Origin: Exiguobacterium aurantiacum
Lineage (GTDB): Bacteria; Bacillota; Bacilli; Exiguobacteriales; Exiguobacteriaceae
Direction: 5' to 3'
Length of the DNA: 64,000 nucleotides
NCBI RefSeq assembly: GCF_001766415.1
Contig: NZ_MKXO01000001.1
Span: 310,001-374,000, forward strand
Positions 34,963-42,897 of the stretch are shown piece by piece (within the stretch, counting starts at the first letter, position 1; each line of letters starts with the position of its first letter). The position numbers and the translations under genes were made by a program. Under the pieces are notes generated by a model that did no database searches, was not told the origin of the DNA, and was given only the letters and a program-made list of their open reading frames with translations.

Positions 34963-35676
34963 ATGAAGCTATTCGCGCACCGCGGGGTGATGAACCAGTT
35001 CCCGGAGAACACGATGGCGGCGTTTCGCGCAGCGCTCGCCGCCCATGCCGACGGGATTGAAACGGACGTCCATTTGACGAAAGACGGTCGCCTCGTCTTG
35101 ATTCACGATGAGACGATCGACCGGACGACAGACGGGTCGGGCCGTATTGCCGAGATGACGTTGTCCGAGCTCGGACGATACAACGCCGGTGTCTTATTCG
35201 ACCTCGAGGAGCGCATCCCGTCACTAGACGACCTGTTAAACTTAGTAAAAGGAACGGGCGTCTATCTCAACCTTGAAGTGAAAACGGACATCGACCGGTA
35301 CGAGGGGATCGAAGACCGGCTCGTCGAGACGCTGCGAGCCCATCAGTTCCCGGCCGACCGCGTCCTGTTCTCTTCCTTCAATCATGAGACGCTCTACCGA
35401 TTGAAGCGGTTAGCACCCGAGTACGAGTCTGCCGCGCTCATCGCCCAACCGCTGTTCGACTTGGCCGGTTACTTGAACGAGCTCGGGGCGACAGGCGTGC
35501 ATCCAAGTGTCCGAACGATGACCGATGACGAGATCAAGCTCATTCAACAGAACGGTGTCAAGGTCCGTCCGTACACGATCAAGACGTTCGAACAGCTGAA
35601 ACGGTTCGAACGGCTCGGTGTCGATGCGGTCTTCGTCAACGATATCGAATGGGCCCGAGCACATTTAACCCCGTAA
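34963..35676 (+). CDS. Glycerophosphodiester phosphodiesterase (UgpQ type)
   Basis: A 237-residue cytosolic GDPD that hydrolyses glycerophosphodiesters to glycerol-3-phosphate and an alcohol. FAHRGVMNQFPENTMAAF and GIETDVHLTKDGRLVLIHDE hold the catalytic His and the metal-binding Glu and Asp. IPSLDDLL, LNLEVKTD and VRPYTIKTFEQ are further family marks. No signal peptide. AAGGAG precedes the ATG at 34963; it is the second gene after the M32 peptidase. Confidence 0.92.
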   Translation: MKLFAHRGVMNQFPENTMAAFRAALAAHADGIETDVHLTKDGRLVLIHDETIDRTTDGSGRIAEMTLSELGRYNAGVLFDLEERIPSLDDLLNLVKGTGVYLNLEVKTDIDRYEGIEDRLVETLRAHQFPADRVLFSSFNHETLYRLKRLAPEYESAALIAQPLFDLAGYLNELGATGVHPSVRTMTDDEIKLIQQNGVKVRPYTIKTFEQLKRFERLGVDAVFVNDIEWARAHLTP

Positions 35677-35696
35677 CATGTCGTTACGGGGTTTTT
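35669..35696 (+). terminator. Terminator after the GDPD gene
   Basis: CCCCGTAAC / GTTACGGGG stem followed by five T residues; it overlaps the stop codon. Confidence 0.88.
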
Positions 35697-35826
35697 AAAT
35701 TTATGGAAACGGGAAGGAAGACTATGTAAAGAAAACGGCAACAACCAAATGTGCCGACTGGCATATTCGAAGCACACCGTCATCTTTACGCCATCGTCCT
35801 GTTGTCTTAAGTTTAAGATGTCACCA

Positions 35827-35849
35827 GCTACATAGCAATCAGATGTAGC
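35827..35849 (+). other. Leader hairpin upstream of the DUF4397 gene
   Basis: GCTACAT / ATGTAGC, 7 bp perfect with a 9-base loop, about 80 bases before the start codon. Its role is unknown; it may stabilise or regulate the mRNA. The rest of the roughly 230-base gap shows no clear riboswitch. Confidence 0.3.
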
Positions 35850-35926
35850 ACACTATGCAGCATCGCATCAAACTTGTCGTATGCAGTCGATCGGTCAACC
35901 CAAGGAAAAAAAGGAGGAAATTTCAC

Positions 35927-36724
35927 ATGAAGAAATTGATGTCTTTACTTGGTACACTTGCTCTAGCGTTCGCGTTCATCCTGCCAGTCAGTGCAGATGG
36001 ACACGAGAACGCGATGGTCCGTGTGCTCCACGCTTCGCCTGACGCCCCTGCGGTGGACGTCTATGTCAACGGTGAAGTCGCAGTCGAAGGCGCGGAGTTC
36101 AAAGCGCTTACGGATTACTTGACACTACCGGCTGGTGACTACAACGTCGAAATCAAACCAGCAGGCGACACTGAGACAGTCGTCGTCGCAGCCGATCTTT
36201 CAATCGAAGCTGGTAAATTCTACACAGCGGCAGCGATCGGTCAACTTGCAAACATCGAAATCGCAGCGATGGAAGATGATGCCAACTTTGAAGATGGCAA
36301 ATCGAAAGTCCGCGTCGCTCACTTCGCACCTGACGCACCTGCAGTCGATGTAGCTCCAAAAGGTGGAGACCCACTCTTCTCAAACCTCGAGTTCAAAGCA
36401 GTCAGTGACTACGGTACACTCGATGCTGGAACGTACGATCTTGAAGTTCGCCCAGCTGGCGCGACTGACGTCGTAAAAGCGCTTGACGGCGTCGCCCTCG
36501 AAGGCGGTAAAAACTATACGGCATTCGCAATCGGCCTTCTTGAAGGGGAACCGGCTTTCGAAGTACTCCTCGCAGCTGATGGTGGAGAAATGGCCGAAGC
36601 TCCTGAGACAGGTCAAGGCGGTCTCGCTCAGACAGCTTCAATGAACTGGTTGCTAGCAGCAGCAGTACTTGGCGCAGCAGCAGCTGGCTTCTACGTCTTT
36701 CGTCGTCAGAAACAAGACGCTTAA
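35927..36724 (+). CDS. Cell-surface DUF4397 protein with sortase-type C-terminal signal
   Basis: A 265-residue exported protein. The signal peptide is MKKLMSLLGTLALAFAFILP. Two DUF4397 repeats start at VRVLHASPDAPAVDVYVNG and VRVAHFAPDAPAVDVAPKG. The C-terminus has APETGQGG, a hydrophobic stretch (WLLAAAVLGAAAAGFYVF) and a basic tail RRQKQDA. This is a sorting signal with PETG in place of LPXTG. The strong AAGGAGG and biased codons (many GCA, CTT, GAA) suggest high expression. The class F sortase encoded next is the likely anchoring enzyme. Confidence 0.88.
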   Translation: MKKLMSLLGTLALAFAFILPVSADGHENAMVRVLHASPDAPAVDVYVNGEVAVEGAEFKALTDYLTLPAGDYNVEIKPAGDTETVVVAADLSIEAGKFYTAAAIGQLANIEIAAMEDDANFEDGKSKVRVAHFAPDAPAVDVAPKGGDPLFSNLEFKAVSDYGTLDAGTYDLEVRPAGATDVVKALDGVALEGGKNYTAFAIGLLEGEPAFEVLLAADGGEMAEAPETGQGGLAQTASMNWLLAAAVLGAAAAGFYVFRRQKQDA

Positions 36725-36731
36725 GCTACTT

Positions 36732-37310
36732 TTGATCGGAACGTTCTCGTTCCTCATGGTAGCACCAGTAGCGGATGCCCCGGATATGGATGCGAAACTT
36801 TCAACTGTCGGATTCGCAGAACCGCTCGTGTTGGCCGCTACTGAAATCGATCGTCAGTCCTTTCACACCGAGACGTTCGTTCCGGAACGACTGAAGATTC
36901 CGTCTATTGAAGTCGATACTGTCATCCAACCGGTCGGTAAAGACCGATACGACCGGATGGACACACCGGCTGAAGCAGACGAAGTCGGCTGGTATCGTTA
37001 CGGGGCGAAAGCAGGAGCGAAAGGCAACGTCGTCTTATCCGGACATTTAGACGATTTACAAGGCCCGGCCATTTTCGCTAATCTTGATCAGATACGACTT
37101 GGAGAGCAGGTGACGCTCCAACGTAACAAGCAAGTGATCGAATATGAGGTCGTGTCAGTCGAACGGTACCGGGTCGAAGATGTTCCGCTCGCCTCGATTT
37201 TCGCGGCGACACAATCGGTTCGTCTTCAACTCATCACGTGTGCGGGTCCTTATGACCCAGAACATGGGTATCGAGACCGGATCGTCGTCACGGCGATTGT
37301 TAAGCAATAG
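36732..37310 (+). CDS. Class F sortase
   Basis: A transpeptidase that would anchor the neighbouring DUF4397 protein. Catalytic residues are His in VVLSGHLDD, Cys in LQLITCAGP and Arg in GYRDRIVV. Start selection is difficult. TTG 36732 gives 192 residues with a membrane segment but no basic n-region. An in-frame TTG at 36669, inside the end of the DUF4397 gene in another frame, adds RNKTLK and makes a proper signal anchor. Neither has a clear ribosome binding site, so translation may depend on coupling to the upstream gene. Confidence 0.85.
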   Translation: MIGTFSFLMVAPVADAPDMDAKLSTVGFAEPLVLAATEIDRQSFHTETFVPERLKIPSIEVDTVIQPVGKDRYDRMDTPAEADEVGWYRYGAKAGAKGNVVLSGHLDDLQGPAIFANLDQIRLGEQVTLQRNKQVIEYEVVSVERYRVEDVPLASIFAATQSVRLQLITCAGPYDPEHGYRDRIVVTAIVKQ

Positions 37311-37321
37311 CACAATTTTTC

Positions 37322-37352
37322 AACTCGGGATGAAAATCATCCCGAGTTTTTT
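37322..37352 (+). terminator. Terminator after the sortase gene
   Basis: AACTCGGGAT / ATCCCGAGTT stem followed by six T residues. Confidence 0.9.
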
Positions 37353-37411
37353 GATATATTATAAACTGTCGGAAAATTGATTGAATAAATTGACGGGGGA
37401 TTTAACAGAGC

Positions 37412-37705
37412 GTGCTAAAAAGAAAACACATCGCAAATGTAGGACTGTTCATTATTTTTTGGTTAATCAGTTATGAGAGAGTTGGGACTGGCAGCGGCAG
37501 TTTCCTACTTGCGATCGGCATATATTTGACTTGGCAGTTCGTGCTAGGTCGTGACTCAGTGAAAGAGAAACGGGAACTGAGTAAAAAAATGAGAGAAATG
37601 CGTCTCCATAATGAGCAAGACTTGTTTTTTGAAGAGCACCGAAGATGGAATGAAAAGATGAGGGCGCGTGAACAGGCAGCCGATCAGACGCGGCTAGGTG
37701 AATGA
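37412..37705 (+). CDS. Hypothetical small membrane protein
   Basis: A 97-residue protein. Two hydrophobic segments in the first 45 residues (VGLFIIFWLISY and FLLAIGIYLTWQFVL) are followed by a highly charged, probably coiled-coil tail. The GTG start at 37412 has only a distant GGGGGA, so the start is uncertain. No family recognised. Confidence 0.5.
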   Translation: MLKRKHIANVGLFIIFWLISYERVGTGSGSFLLAIGIYLTWQFVLGRDSVKEKRELSKKMREMRLHNEQDLFFEEHRRWNEKMRAREQAADQTRLGE

Positions 37706-37716
37706 ATCTGATATCT

Positions 37717-37762
37717 AAAACAAGCAACAGGTCCCGATGATTCGGGACCTGTTGCTTGTTTT
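37717..37762. terminator. Bidirectional terminator
   Basis: A stem of about 18 bp, AACAAGCAACAGGTCCC / GGGACCTGTTGCTTGTT, with A and T runs on both sides. It separates the membrane protein gene from the convergent marR gene. Confidence 0.9.
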
Positions 37763-37793
37763 AAGTCGTATTCACTATAAAGTCTGGTTCGCC

Positions 37794-38231
37794 TTAGGCG
37801 TCCATGCGGTCGAGCAACTTCGAGAGAAGGACCAATTCTTCGTCTGAAAAATCGCCGAACACGTCCATCAAGTACTCGATTTTCATGTGTTCGAGCGTTT
37901 CGAACAAGACACGGCCTTCCTCTGTCGCTTGAAGTTCGACGACACGACGGTCGCGCTCGCTGCGTTCGCGCGAGATCAAGCCTTTTTTCGTCAACTCATC
38001 AGCAAGGGCCGTGATCATCGAGGCCGAGAATTGAAACTCGTTCGACAAAGCCGAGGCGATTTGTGGACTATTTTGACAGAGCGATCGGAGGATGAAGAAT
38101 TCGTTACGCGTCAAGTATTGCGAAAACATCGAGCGGAGGTTCTTTTTCACTCCGCGGTAGTTCATGCGAATCCCACGCTCGGCGTCTGCGACGAGCTGGC
38201 GACGGGATGCCGTGTGTACAGGTGTTGTCAT
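37794..38231 (-). CDS. MarR family transcriptional regulator
   Basis: A 145-residue winged-helix regulator. Helix-turn-helix region: LTRNEFFILRSLCQ, QIASALSNEFQFSASMITALADEL. The wing is KKGLISRERSERDRRVVELQATEEG. C-terminal dimerisation helices follow. AAGGGA precedes the ATG at 38231. No obvious target gene is adjacent; the upstream neighbour is the alarmone synthetase on the same strand. The ligand is unknown. Confidence 0.88.
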   Translation of the reverse strand: MTTPVHTASRRQLVADAERGIRMNYRGVKKNLRSMFSQYLTRNEFFILRSLCQNSPQIASALSNEFQFSASMITALADELTKKGLISRERSERDRRVVELQATEEGRVLFETLEHMKIEYLMDVFGDFSDEELVLLSKLLDRMDA

Positions 38232-38320
38232 CCTCGAAAGTCCCTTCTATAAAAAATCATTATTTGCATATATTTCAGTACATAAAAACATTCTACAACA
38301 AAAACATGAAGTCTGTAAAG

Positions 38321-39379
38321 TTATGATGGCTCTTCGTGGATACGCAATTCTTGAATGATTTCGTCGTAATGCTTCAAGTCCGGATAAAACCGACGGAAGA
38401 AGAATTCGATCTGTTGATCATCGCCTTCCGCGAGCAGTTTGGCGAGGACGGCATAGACGACACCCATCCCTTGACGCGGCAGCAACGAGGACGGCAGTAG
38501 CGTCGCACATTGAACGGCTCGATTGAAGTAACGATCGAGCGTATCCCTCAAATCTTGGAACGTTCGGATCTCGGCATAATGGAACATGCGCGTCAGCTCG
38601 ACGATGGTCGACAAGTCGGTCTCGAGCAGCCAGTCGCTTTGGAAGATGGCGTTATCAAGCTTCTCGACGGTGACGTCGTTGGCGATATAGTAGTTCAAGT
38701 TATCGCGGGTGATCGTGACTTTCTCCGGTGACTCGACGATCCGTTCGACCGTCTCTTGTTCGAACGTGCGCAACTGTTTGCGAATATTGACGAATTCCGA
38801 GTCCGCGATCTCGAGCAGTCCGGCGACACGGCTGAAGCTGCGCTTGATCTCCGGTGGGACCGCGTTCGGATTCTTATAACCTAAATCGTGCTCGATCTCG
38901 GCCCAGGCGTGCTGGAGGATCGAGCGGACTTGGATCTCGGCCTCTTTCTCCTCAAAACGGCGATATTCACCGAGGGCGAGCCGTTTATCGCTCAATCCGA
39001 CGACGTAATGGACGGACAGGTATCCGAACTCGTTCGGGTCGAGCAACGTCGACTTGTCGATCGACTGCTCGCGGTCGATTCGAAATTCTTCTTCAAGAAT
39101 ATGGGCGACGGCGCGGACGTCATCATGAAAATAAGTGACGATCCGGATCCCGGCCAAATCTTGGACGTCACGCAGCGACCGATACTGGTACGGCTTGCGG
39201 GACAGTTTCGCATATAGGCTCTCGGCTTCTTTCGCTCGGGCGACGATCGAGTGGAACTGGATCCCGGCATCGTCCAACAGTTCGCTCAGCAGCGACTTCA
39301 GCTTGGCGGCGAACGCCTCATAGTCCTCTTTCTCATTCATATAGTCGAGCATGATTGTGTTCATATCCTGTCTCGGCAT
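38321..39379 (-). CDS. RelA/SpoT-domain alarmone synthetase without hydrolase domain
   Basis: A 352-residue protein with a nucleotidyltransferase domain of the RelA/SpoT family: SLRDVQDLAGIRIVTYFHDD, NEFGYLSVHYVVGL, AEIQVRSILQHAWAEIEHDL. It lacks the HD hydrolase domain and the TGS/ACT regulatory domains of long Rel. It is longer than the classic small synthetases (about 210-230), with roughly 150 extra mostly helical C-terminal residues. It likely makes (p)ppGpp or a related alarmone; RNA pyrophosphorylation (ToxSAS-like) cannot be excluded. The start is the ATG at 39379 behind AAGGAG; the longer frame to 39466 is rejected. Confidence 0.85.
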   Translation of the reverse strand: MPRQDMNTIMLDYMNEKEDYEAFAAKLKSLLSELLDDAGIQFHSIVARAKEAESLYAKLSRKPYQYRSLRDVQDLAGIRIVTYFHDDVRAVAHILEEEFRIDREQSIDKSTLLDPNEFGYLSVHYVVGLSDKRLALGEYRRFEEKEAEIQVRSILQHAWAEIEHDLGYKNPNAVPPEIKRSFSRVAGLLEIADSEFVNIRKQLRTFEQETVERIVESPEKVTITRDNLNYYIANDVTVEKLDNAIFQSDWLLETDLSTIVELTRMFHYAEIRTFQDLRDTLDRYFNRAVQCATLLPSSLLPRQGMGVVYAVLAKLLAEGDDQQIEFFFRRFYPDLKHYDEIIQELRIHEEPS

Positions 39380-39498
39380 CTCAATCACTCCTTGTCTCAT
39401 TGTTCTTATTATATCATCAATGAAAACTTGATAGCACGGCGGTACTTCCCGGTTGATATGATACAATACGTCAGAGAAAAAGGGGAAGGGAGAATGTT

Positions 39499-39726
39499 AT
39501 GAAAGTGTCGCATACGTTCAAATCGCCTGAGCGCGAGAAACTTGAAATCGTTTCGGGCCTGTTGCAACAGGCCGGTTACAAAGTCTCGAAGCCCAGCTCG
39601 CAACCCGAACTGTTCCGGATAAAAGTCGGACGGGAAGGGGTGGAGACCGAAGCCGAGGAGCGGCAGCGCATCCAAGGGCTCGTCGACCACTTCGAGATCG
39701 AGTATTGGTCTTACACGATACATTGA
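39499..39726 (+). CDS. Small hypothetical protein
   Basis: A 75-residue soluble protein (MKVSHTFKSPEREKLEIVSG to YWSYTIH), with helix and strand pattern and no membrane segment. GGGAAGGGAG precedes the ATG. It lies upstream of the SigB-controlled stress gene but has its own promoter region. No family recognised. Confidence 0.55.
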   Translation: MKVSHTFKSPEREKLEIVSGLLQQAGYKVSKPSSQPELFRIKVGREGVETEAEERQRIQGLVDHFEIEYWSYTIH

Positions 39727-39758
39727 CCTCTTGTTAATAAAACGATTCGTCCAATCGG

Positions 39759-39783
39759 GTTTTATGACTCACTTTTCGGGAAT
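39759..39783 (+). promoter_or_regulatory. SigB-type promoter of the YflT-like gene
   Basis: GTTTTA (39759-39764), a 13-base spacer and GGGAAT (39778-39783), a close match to the SigB consensus GTTTAA-N12-15-GGGWAT, 46 bases before the ATG. Confidence 0.72.
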
Positions 39784-39829
39784 AGTATATTATTCGATTT
39801 TAGAAAGCGAACGTTTAGGAGGATGAAAG

Positions 39830-40153
39830 ATGTTAGAAACGAGAATTGTGCCAGATATGACTTCGGTCGACCATGAAGTGAACGGAATGGTGTCGGGCGG
39901 ATGCGTCAATGAGAGCATTTACTTATTTGCCAAAGATGAAGAATTGACGATTCGACTCGCTGCCGAAGCGGGTGTGCAGCCTTACCGCATCACCGAGAAA
40001 GGCATGTGGGAATCACTCGTGTCAAAATTCACGAAAAACTCGGATGACCGTCTTGACCAGCTCGAGAGCCTCGGGCTGACGAAGCAGATGGTCGAATCAC
40101 TTGAAAGTGAGATTCAGGACGGTAAAATCGTTCTCGTTTGCGACAAAAGTTGA
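39830..40153 (+). CDS. YflT-family general stress protein
   Basis: A 107-residue cytosolic protein of the heat-induced stress protein YflT family. Signature parts are the variable N-terminus, ESIYLFAKDEELTIRLAAEA, SLVSKFTKNSDDRLDQLESL and the last strand GKIVLVCDK. Family members such as B. subtilis YflT and GsP17M belong to the SigB general stress regulon, and a SigB promoter is visible upstream. AGGAGG precedes the ATG. The molecular function of the family is not known. Confidence 0.82.
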   Translation: MLETRIVPDMTSVDHEVNGMVSGGCVNESIYLFAKDEELTIRLAAEAGVQPYRITEKGMWESLVSKFTKNSDDRLDQLESLGLTKQMVESLESEIQDGKIVLVCDKS

Positions 40154-40164
40154 ATGACCATTTT

Positions 40165-40200
40165 AAAACGGACCTGACAAATTTGTCAGGTCCGTTTTTT
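40165..40200. terminator. Bidirectional terminator
   Basis: AAACGGACCTGACAAA / TTTGTCAGGTCCGTTT stem with T-runs on both strands, between the convergent YflT-like and SDR genes. Confidence 0.9.
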
Positions 40201-40204
40201 GATG

Positions 40205-41242
40205 TCACTTCGTATCGTAGTAGGCATCGACGATCCGGCGGAGCGACCGTTCATCCAAATCAAGCGGCTTATAGCCGGCATCGGCTAAAAGTTGCTTCGT
40301 ATTTTGATCGTTGAAGACGATATTACGATTCAAATAAGGATTGAACACTTTCACCATCTCGTTGAACGTGTGCTCAACGTTGCTGAGCTTTGAGGATTGA
40401 GTCTCGGTGATCTTGAGATGCGGGAACGCGAGCGCCTGCTTCATATACTCGAGCATCGTCTCGTTCCGGGGCGGGGCATCGTTCGTCACGTTGTAAATCG
40501 TGTTCGGGCGGGCGTGCTCGATGGCGGCGAGCAACACGTCGGCCACGTAATCGACCGGGACGAGGTTAGACGTACCGGTCTCCGAGCCGAGCAGACGGAT
40601 CGGTTCGGCCGGGGCACCTCGACGCTCGAGGCGGCGCTTGAACACCTCGAGGGCGCGCATGTAACCGTACATCGTGAACTTCGAGTCGGCTTCCCCGGTT
40701 TTCGAGTCGCCGACGATGATGGCCGGCCGGAAAATGGAGACGGCGAGGTCGTGTCGGGCCGCCCAGACTTCGCGTTCGGCATGGGCCTTGCTCTCCTCAT
40801 ATGGATTATGGAACGGTTGGTCCGTCGCATATAGCGTCTCATCCCCTGCTTCACGAGCCCCGAGCGTGTAGGCCGTGCTGACATGGAAGAAGCGGGGGCA
40901 GTGCAACGCCTTCGTTAAAGCGAGGGCCTGTCTCGTCCCCGTCAAGTTCGTATCGAACAGCTCCTCGCGCAATTCTTCGTCGAATTTGACGAGCGCCGCC
41001 ATGTGGAGCACCAAATCGAATTGATCAACGTTTGATTGGATAAACGCCTCGTCCGCTCCAAGAAGCGGAGCCGTCAAATCACCGGCGAGCACGTCAATCG
41101 AACGAAGTTCACTCTTCGTAAACATCGCCGTCACTTTCTGTGGCGTTCGGGCCAAGACGCAAAGTCGATGTCCTCGGGCAATCAGTTCGCGGGCGAGCCG
41201 CCCTCCTAAAAATCCGGTCGCACCGGTCATAAATATATTCAC
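40205..41242 (-). CDS. NAD(P)-dependent SDR family oxidoreductase (extended type)
   Basis: A 345-residue extended short-chain dehydrogenase. The nucleotide motif is MTGATGFLGGRLARELIARG. A catalytic-tyrosine YxxxK-like motif appears as YEESKAHAERE, with STAYTLG upstream. NLVPVDYVAD resembles the male-sterility/thioester-reductase subgroup. The substrate may be a fatty or sterol-like aldehyde or a nucleotide sugar; it is not resolved. The GTG start at 41242 lies behind AGAGGAAG. Confidence 0.88.
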   Translation of the reverse strand: MNIFMTGATGFLGGRLARELIARGHRLCVLARTPQKVTAMFTKSELRSIDVLAGDLTAPLLGADEAFIQSNVDQFDLVLHMAALVKFDEELREELFDTNLTGTRQALALTKALHCPRFFHVSTAYTLGAREAGDETLYATDQPFHNPYEESKAHAEREVWAARHDLAVSIFRPAIIVGDSKTGEADSKFTMYGYMRALEVFKRRLERRGAPAEPIRLLGSETGTSNLVPVDYVADVLLAAIEHARPNTIYNVTNDAPPRNETMLEYMKQALAFPHLKITETQSSKLSNVEHTFNEMVKVFNPYLNRNIVFNDQNTKQLLADAGYKPLDLDERSLRRIVDAYYDTK

Positions 41243-41443
41243 AGCGTTCTTCCTCTCTGTTCAGTCTCTACCCATCATACCAAGCGTCACGAGAATGAGC
41301 CACTTCGAACTCAGATTTTTATAGCAGCATCAACGGTCTACGCGGTCCGCCGCGAGTAAAACAAACGCGCGAGCGGGGCCGCGAACTTCCTTCCCGAGCA
41401 GCATGCTCATCGATGCCGAGACGCCAAAATCGAAAGAATAGGG

Positions 41444-41469
41444 GTTTAACTTTTTAAAAAGTAGGTTAT
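41444..41469 (+). promoter_or_regulatory. SigB-like promoter overlapping an A/T palindrome upstream of glnA
   Basis: GTTTAA (41444-41449), a 14-base spacer and GGTTAT (41464-41469), one base off the SigB -10. The spacer contains the perfect palindrome ACTTTTTAAAAAGT (41449-41462). No GlnR box (TGTNAN7TNACA) is visible here. Confidence 0.45.
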
Positions 41470-41490
41470 GACTTAAGGAGAAGCGTACGT

Positions 41491-41571
41491 ATGGTACGTC
41501 ATGACAGTGATGACCTGTCAAATAAATTAAGTGAGGTTTTTAAGAATCATGGCAAATCTATTCGGAACTGA
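41491..41571 (+). CDS. Small upstream ORF overlapping the glnA start
   Basis: A 26-residue reading frame starting MVRHDSDDLSNKLSEVF. It has a strong ribosome binding site (AAGGAG, 9 bases before the ATG). It ends 23 bases inside glnA in another frame, while glnA itself has only a weak, distant Shine-Dalgarno. It could be a coupling leader for glnA translation. It is too short to assign a function, and conservation is untested. Confidence 0.4.
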   Translation: MVRHDSDDLSNKLSEVFKNHGKSIRN

Positions 41572-42844
41572 TAAGGACGGCAATAGGAAGAAGCAAGAAG
41601 AGATTGAAAAAACGGTCCAAGAGAAAGGGATTACACAAATCCACATGTATTTCTCTGACGTGATCGGAGACTTGAAGCTGTTGACTCTTTCTGCAAAGTT
41701 GTTGCCGGAAGTTTTTGAAGGGAAGACGATGTTCGACGGCTCGTCAATCGCCGGTTTTTCTTCTATCAAAAACTCAGACCTATTCTTGAGACCGGATTTA
41801 GATCGACCACGCTACGAACAAGACGGTGACGAGAGCATCCTCGCTTTCTTCTGTGACGTCTGTACACCAGACGGCGAACGTTACGAGTTCGACCCGCGCA
41901 ACGTGTTGAAAGACGCGTTAGAGCGCGCTGCCCGTGACGGTTACTCCATCTTCGTAGGGGCCGAACCAGAATTCTTCATCTTTGACGAAAACGGCGAGTT
42001 TTATGACGAGGCCGGTTACTTCTCGACACGTTCAGAAGATAAAGGCTACGAAGTACGTCAACATATCGCCAACCGCTTGAGCGAGGTCGGATTCAACATC
42101 GAAGCGGTCCACCACGAGGTCGCACCGGCCCAACACGAGATCGGCATCAAGTACGACACCGCCTTGCACACGGCGGACAACATCCAGTTCTTCAAGGAAG
42201 TCGTCCAGCTCGCGGCACAGGAAAAAGGGGCTAAAGTATCGTTCTTGCCAAAACCGCTCCGTGACGTCAACGGTTCAGGGATGCACTTGAACATCTCGGT
42301 CTGGAACAACGACAAAGACGGCAACCCGGTCGATAACGCCTTTGAAGAGCCGGAGTCTGACTACGGTCTCTCGCACACGGCCCGCCACTTCATCGAAGGG
42401 ATCTTGAAGCATGCCCGGGCGACGGCCATCTTCACGAACCCGCTCCCAGAATCATACGAGCGCCTCGTCCCAGGGTTCGAAGCACCGGTCAACATTTGTT
42501 GGAGCCCGTCGAACCGTAGCTCGATGATCCGCATCCCAGCTTCACGCGGCAGCGCGACACGCGTCGAGGTCCGTAACCCAGACCCGAGCGCGAACCCGTA
42601 CTTGGCACTTGCGGCGCTCATCTACGCCGGTCTTGAAGGGATCGAGCATAAGATCGAGCCGTCGGCACCGAACGAGGACGACTTGTTCGAGTACTCGGCG
42701 AAACAGATCGAGAGCCAAGGCATCTCGTCGCTCCCGGCGACGTTCCATGAGTCGATCCAAGCATTGAAGCAAGACCACTTCCACGACTACTTCAACCACG
42801 ACATGATCGACCGTTACTTGTCGCTCATCCAAGTCCGTAAGTAA
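41549..42844 (+). CDS. glnA: Glutamine synthetase type I
   Basis: A 431-residue GS-I enzyme making glutamine from glutamate, ammonia and ATP. Motifs are MFDGSSIAGF, GAEPEFFIFDENG, HHEVAPAQHEIGIKYD, GSGMHLNISVWNN and the ATP/glutamate site NRSSMIRIPASRG. The adenylylation-site region is absent, as in the short GSI-alpha enzymes of Bacillota. The N-terminus (ANLFGTDKDGNRKKQEEIEK) is longer and more divergent than in Bacillus GlnA, and no glnR precedes it. This may therefore be a second paralogue. The ATG at 41549 is preferred; GTG 41531 is an in-frame alternative. Confidence 0.9.
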   Translation: MANLFGTDKDGNRKKQEEIEKTVQEKGITQIHMYFSDVIGDLKLLTLSAKLLPEVFEGKTMFDGSSIAGFSSIKNSDLFLRPDLDRPRYEQDGDESILAFFCDVCTPDGERYEFDPRNVLKDALERAARDGYSIFVGAEPEFFIFDENGEFYDEAGYFSTRSEDKGYEVRQHIANRLSEVGFNIEAVHHEVAPAQHEIGIKYDTALHTADNIQFFKEVVQLAAQEKGAKVSFLPKPLRDVNGSGMHLNISVWNNDKDGNPVDNAFEEPESDYGLSHTARHFIEGILKHARATAIFTNPLPESYERLVPGFEAPVNICWSPSNRSSMIRIPASRGSATRVEVRNPDPSANPYLALAALIYAGLEGIEHKIEPSAPNEDDLFEYSAKQIESQGISSLPATFHESIQALKQDHFHDYFNHDMIDRYLSLIQVRK

Positions 42845-42857
42845 TCCGATAAATAAT

Positions 42858-42894
42858 AAAACGCCATTCCTCGCGCGAGGAATGGCGTTTTTTT
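42858..42894. terminator. Bidirectional terminator after glnA
   Basis: AAACGCCATTCCTCG / CGAGGAATGGCGTTT stem with T/A runs on both sides, between the convergent glnA and POT transporter genes. Confidence 0.9.
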
Positions 42895-42897
42895 GAC

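Noticed and set aside
41330-41521. A 63-codon minus-strand frame upstream of glnA with a protein-like stretch near its end
   Set aside because: No ribosome binding site, and it covers the glnA promoter region. It could be a gene remnant, but nothing in it can be recognised.
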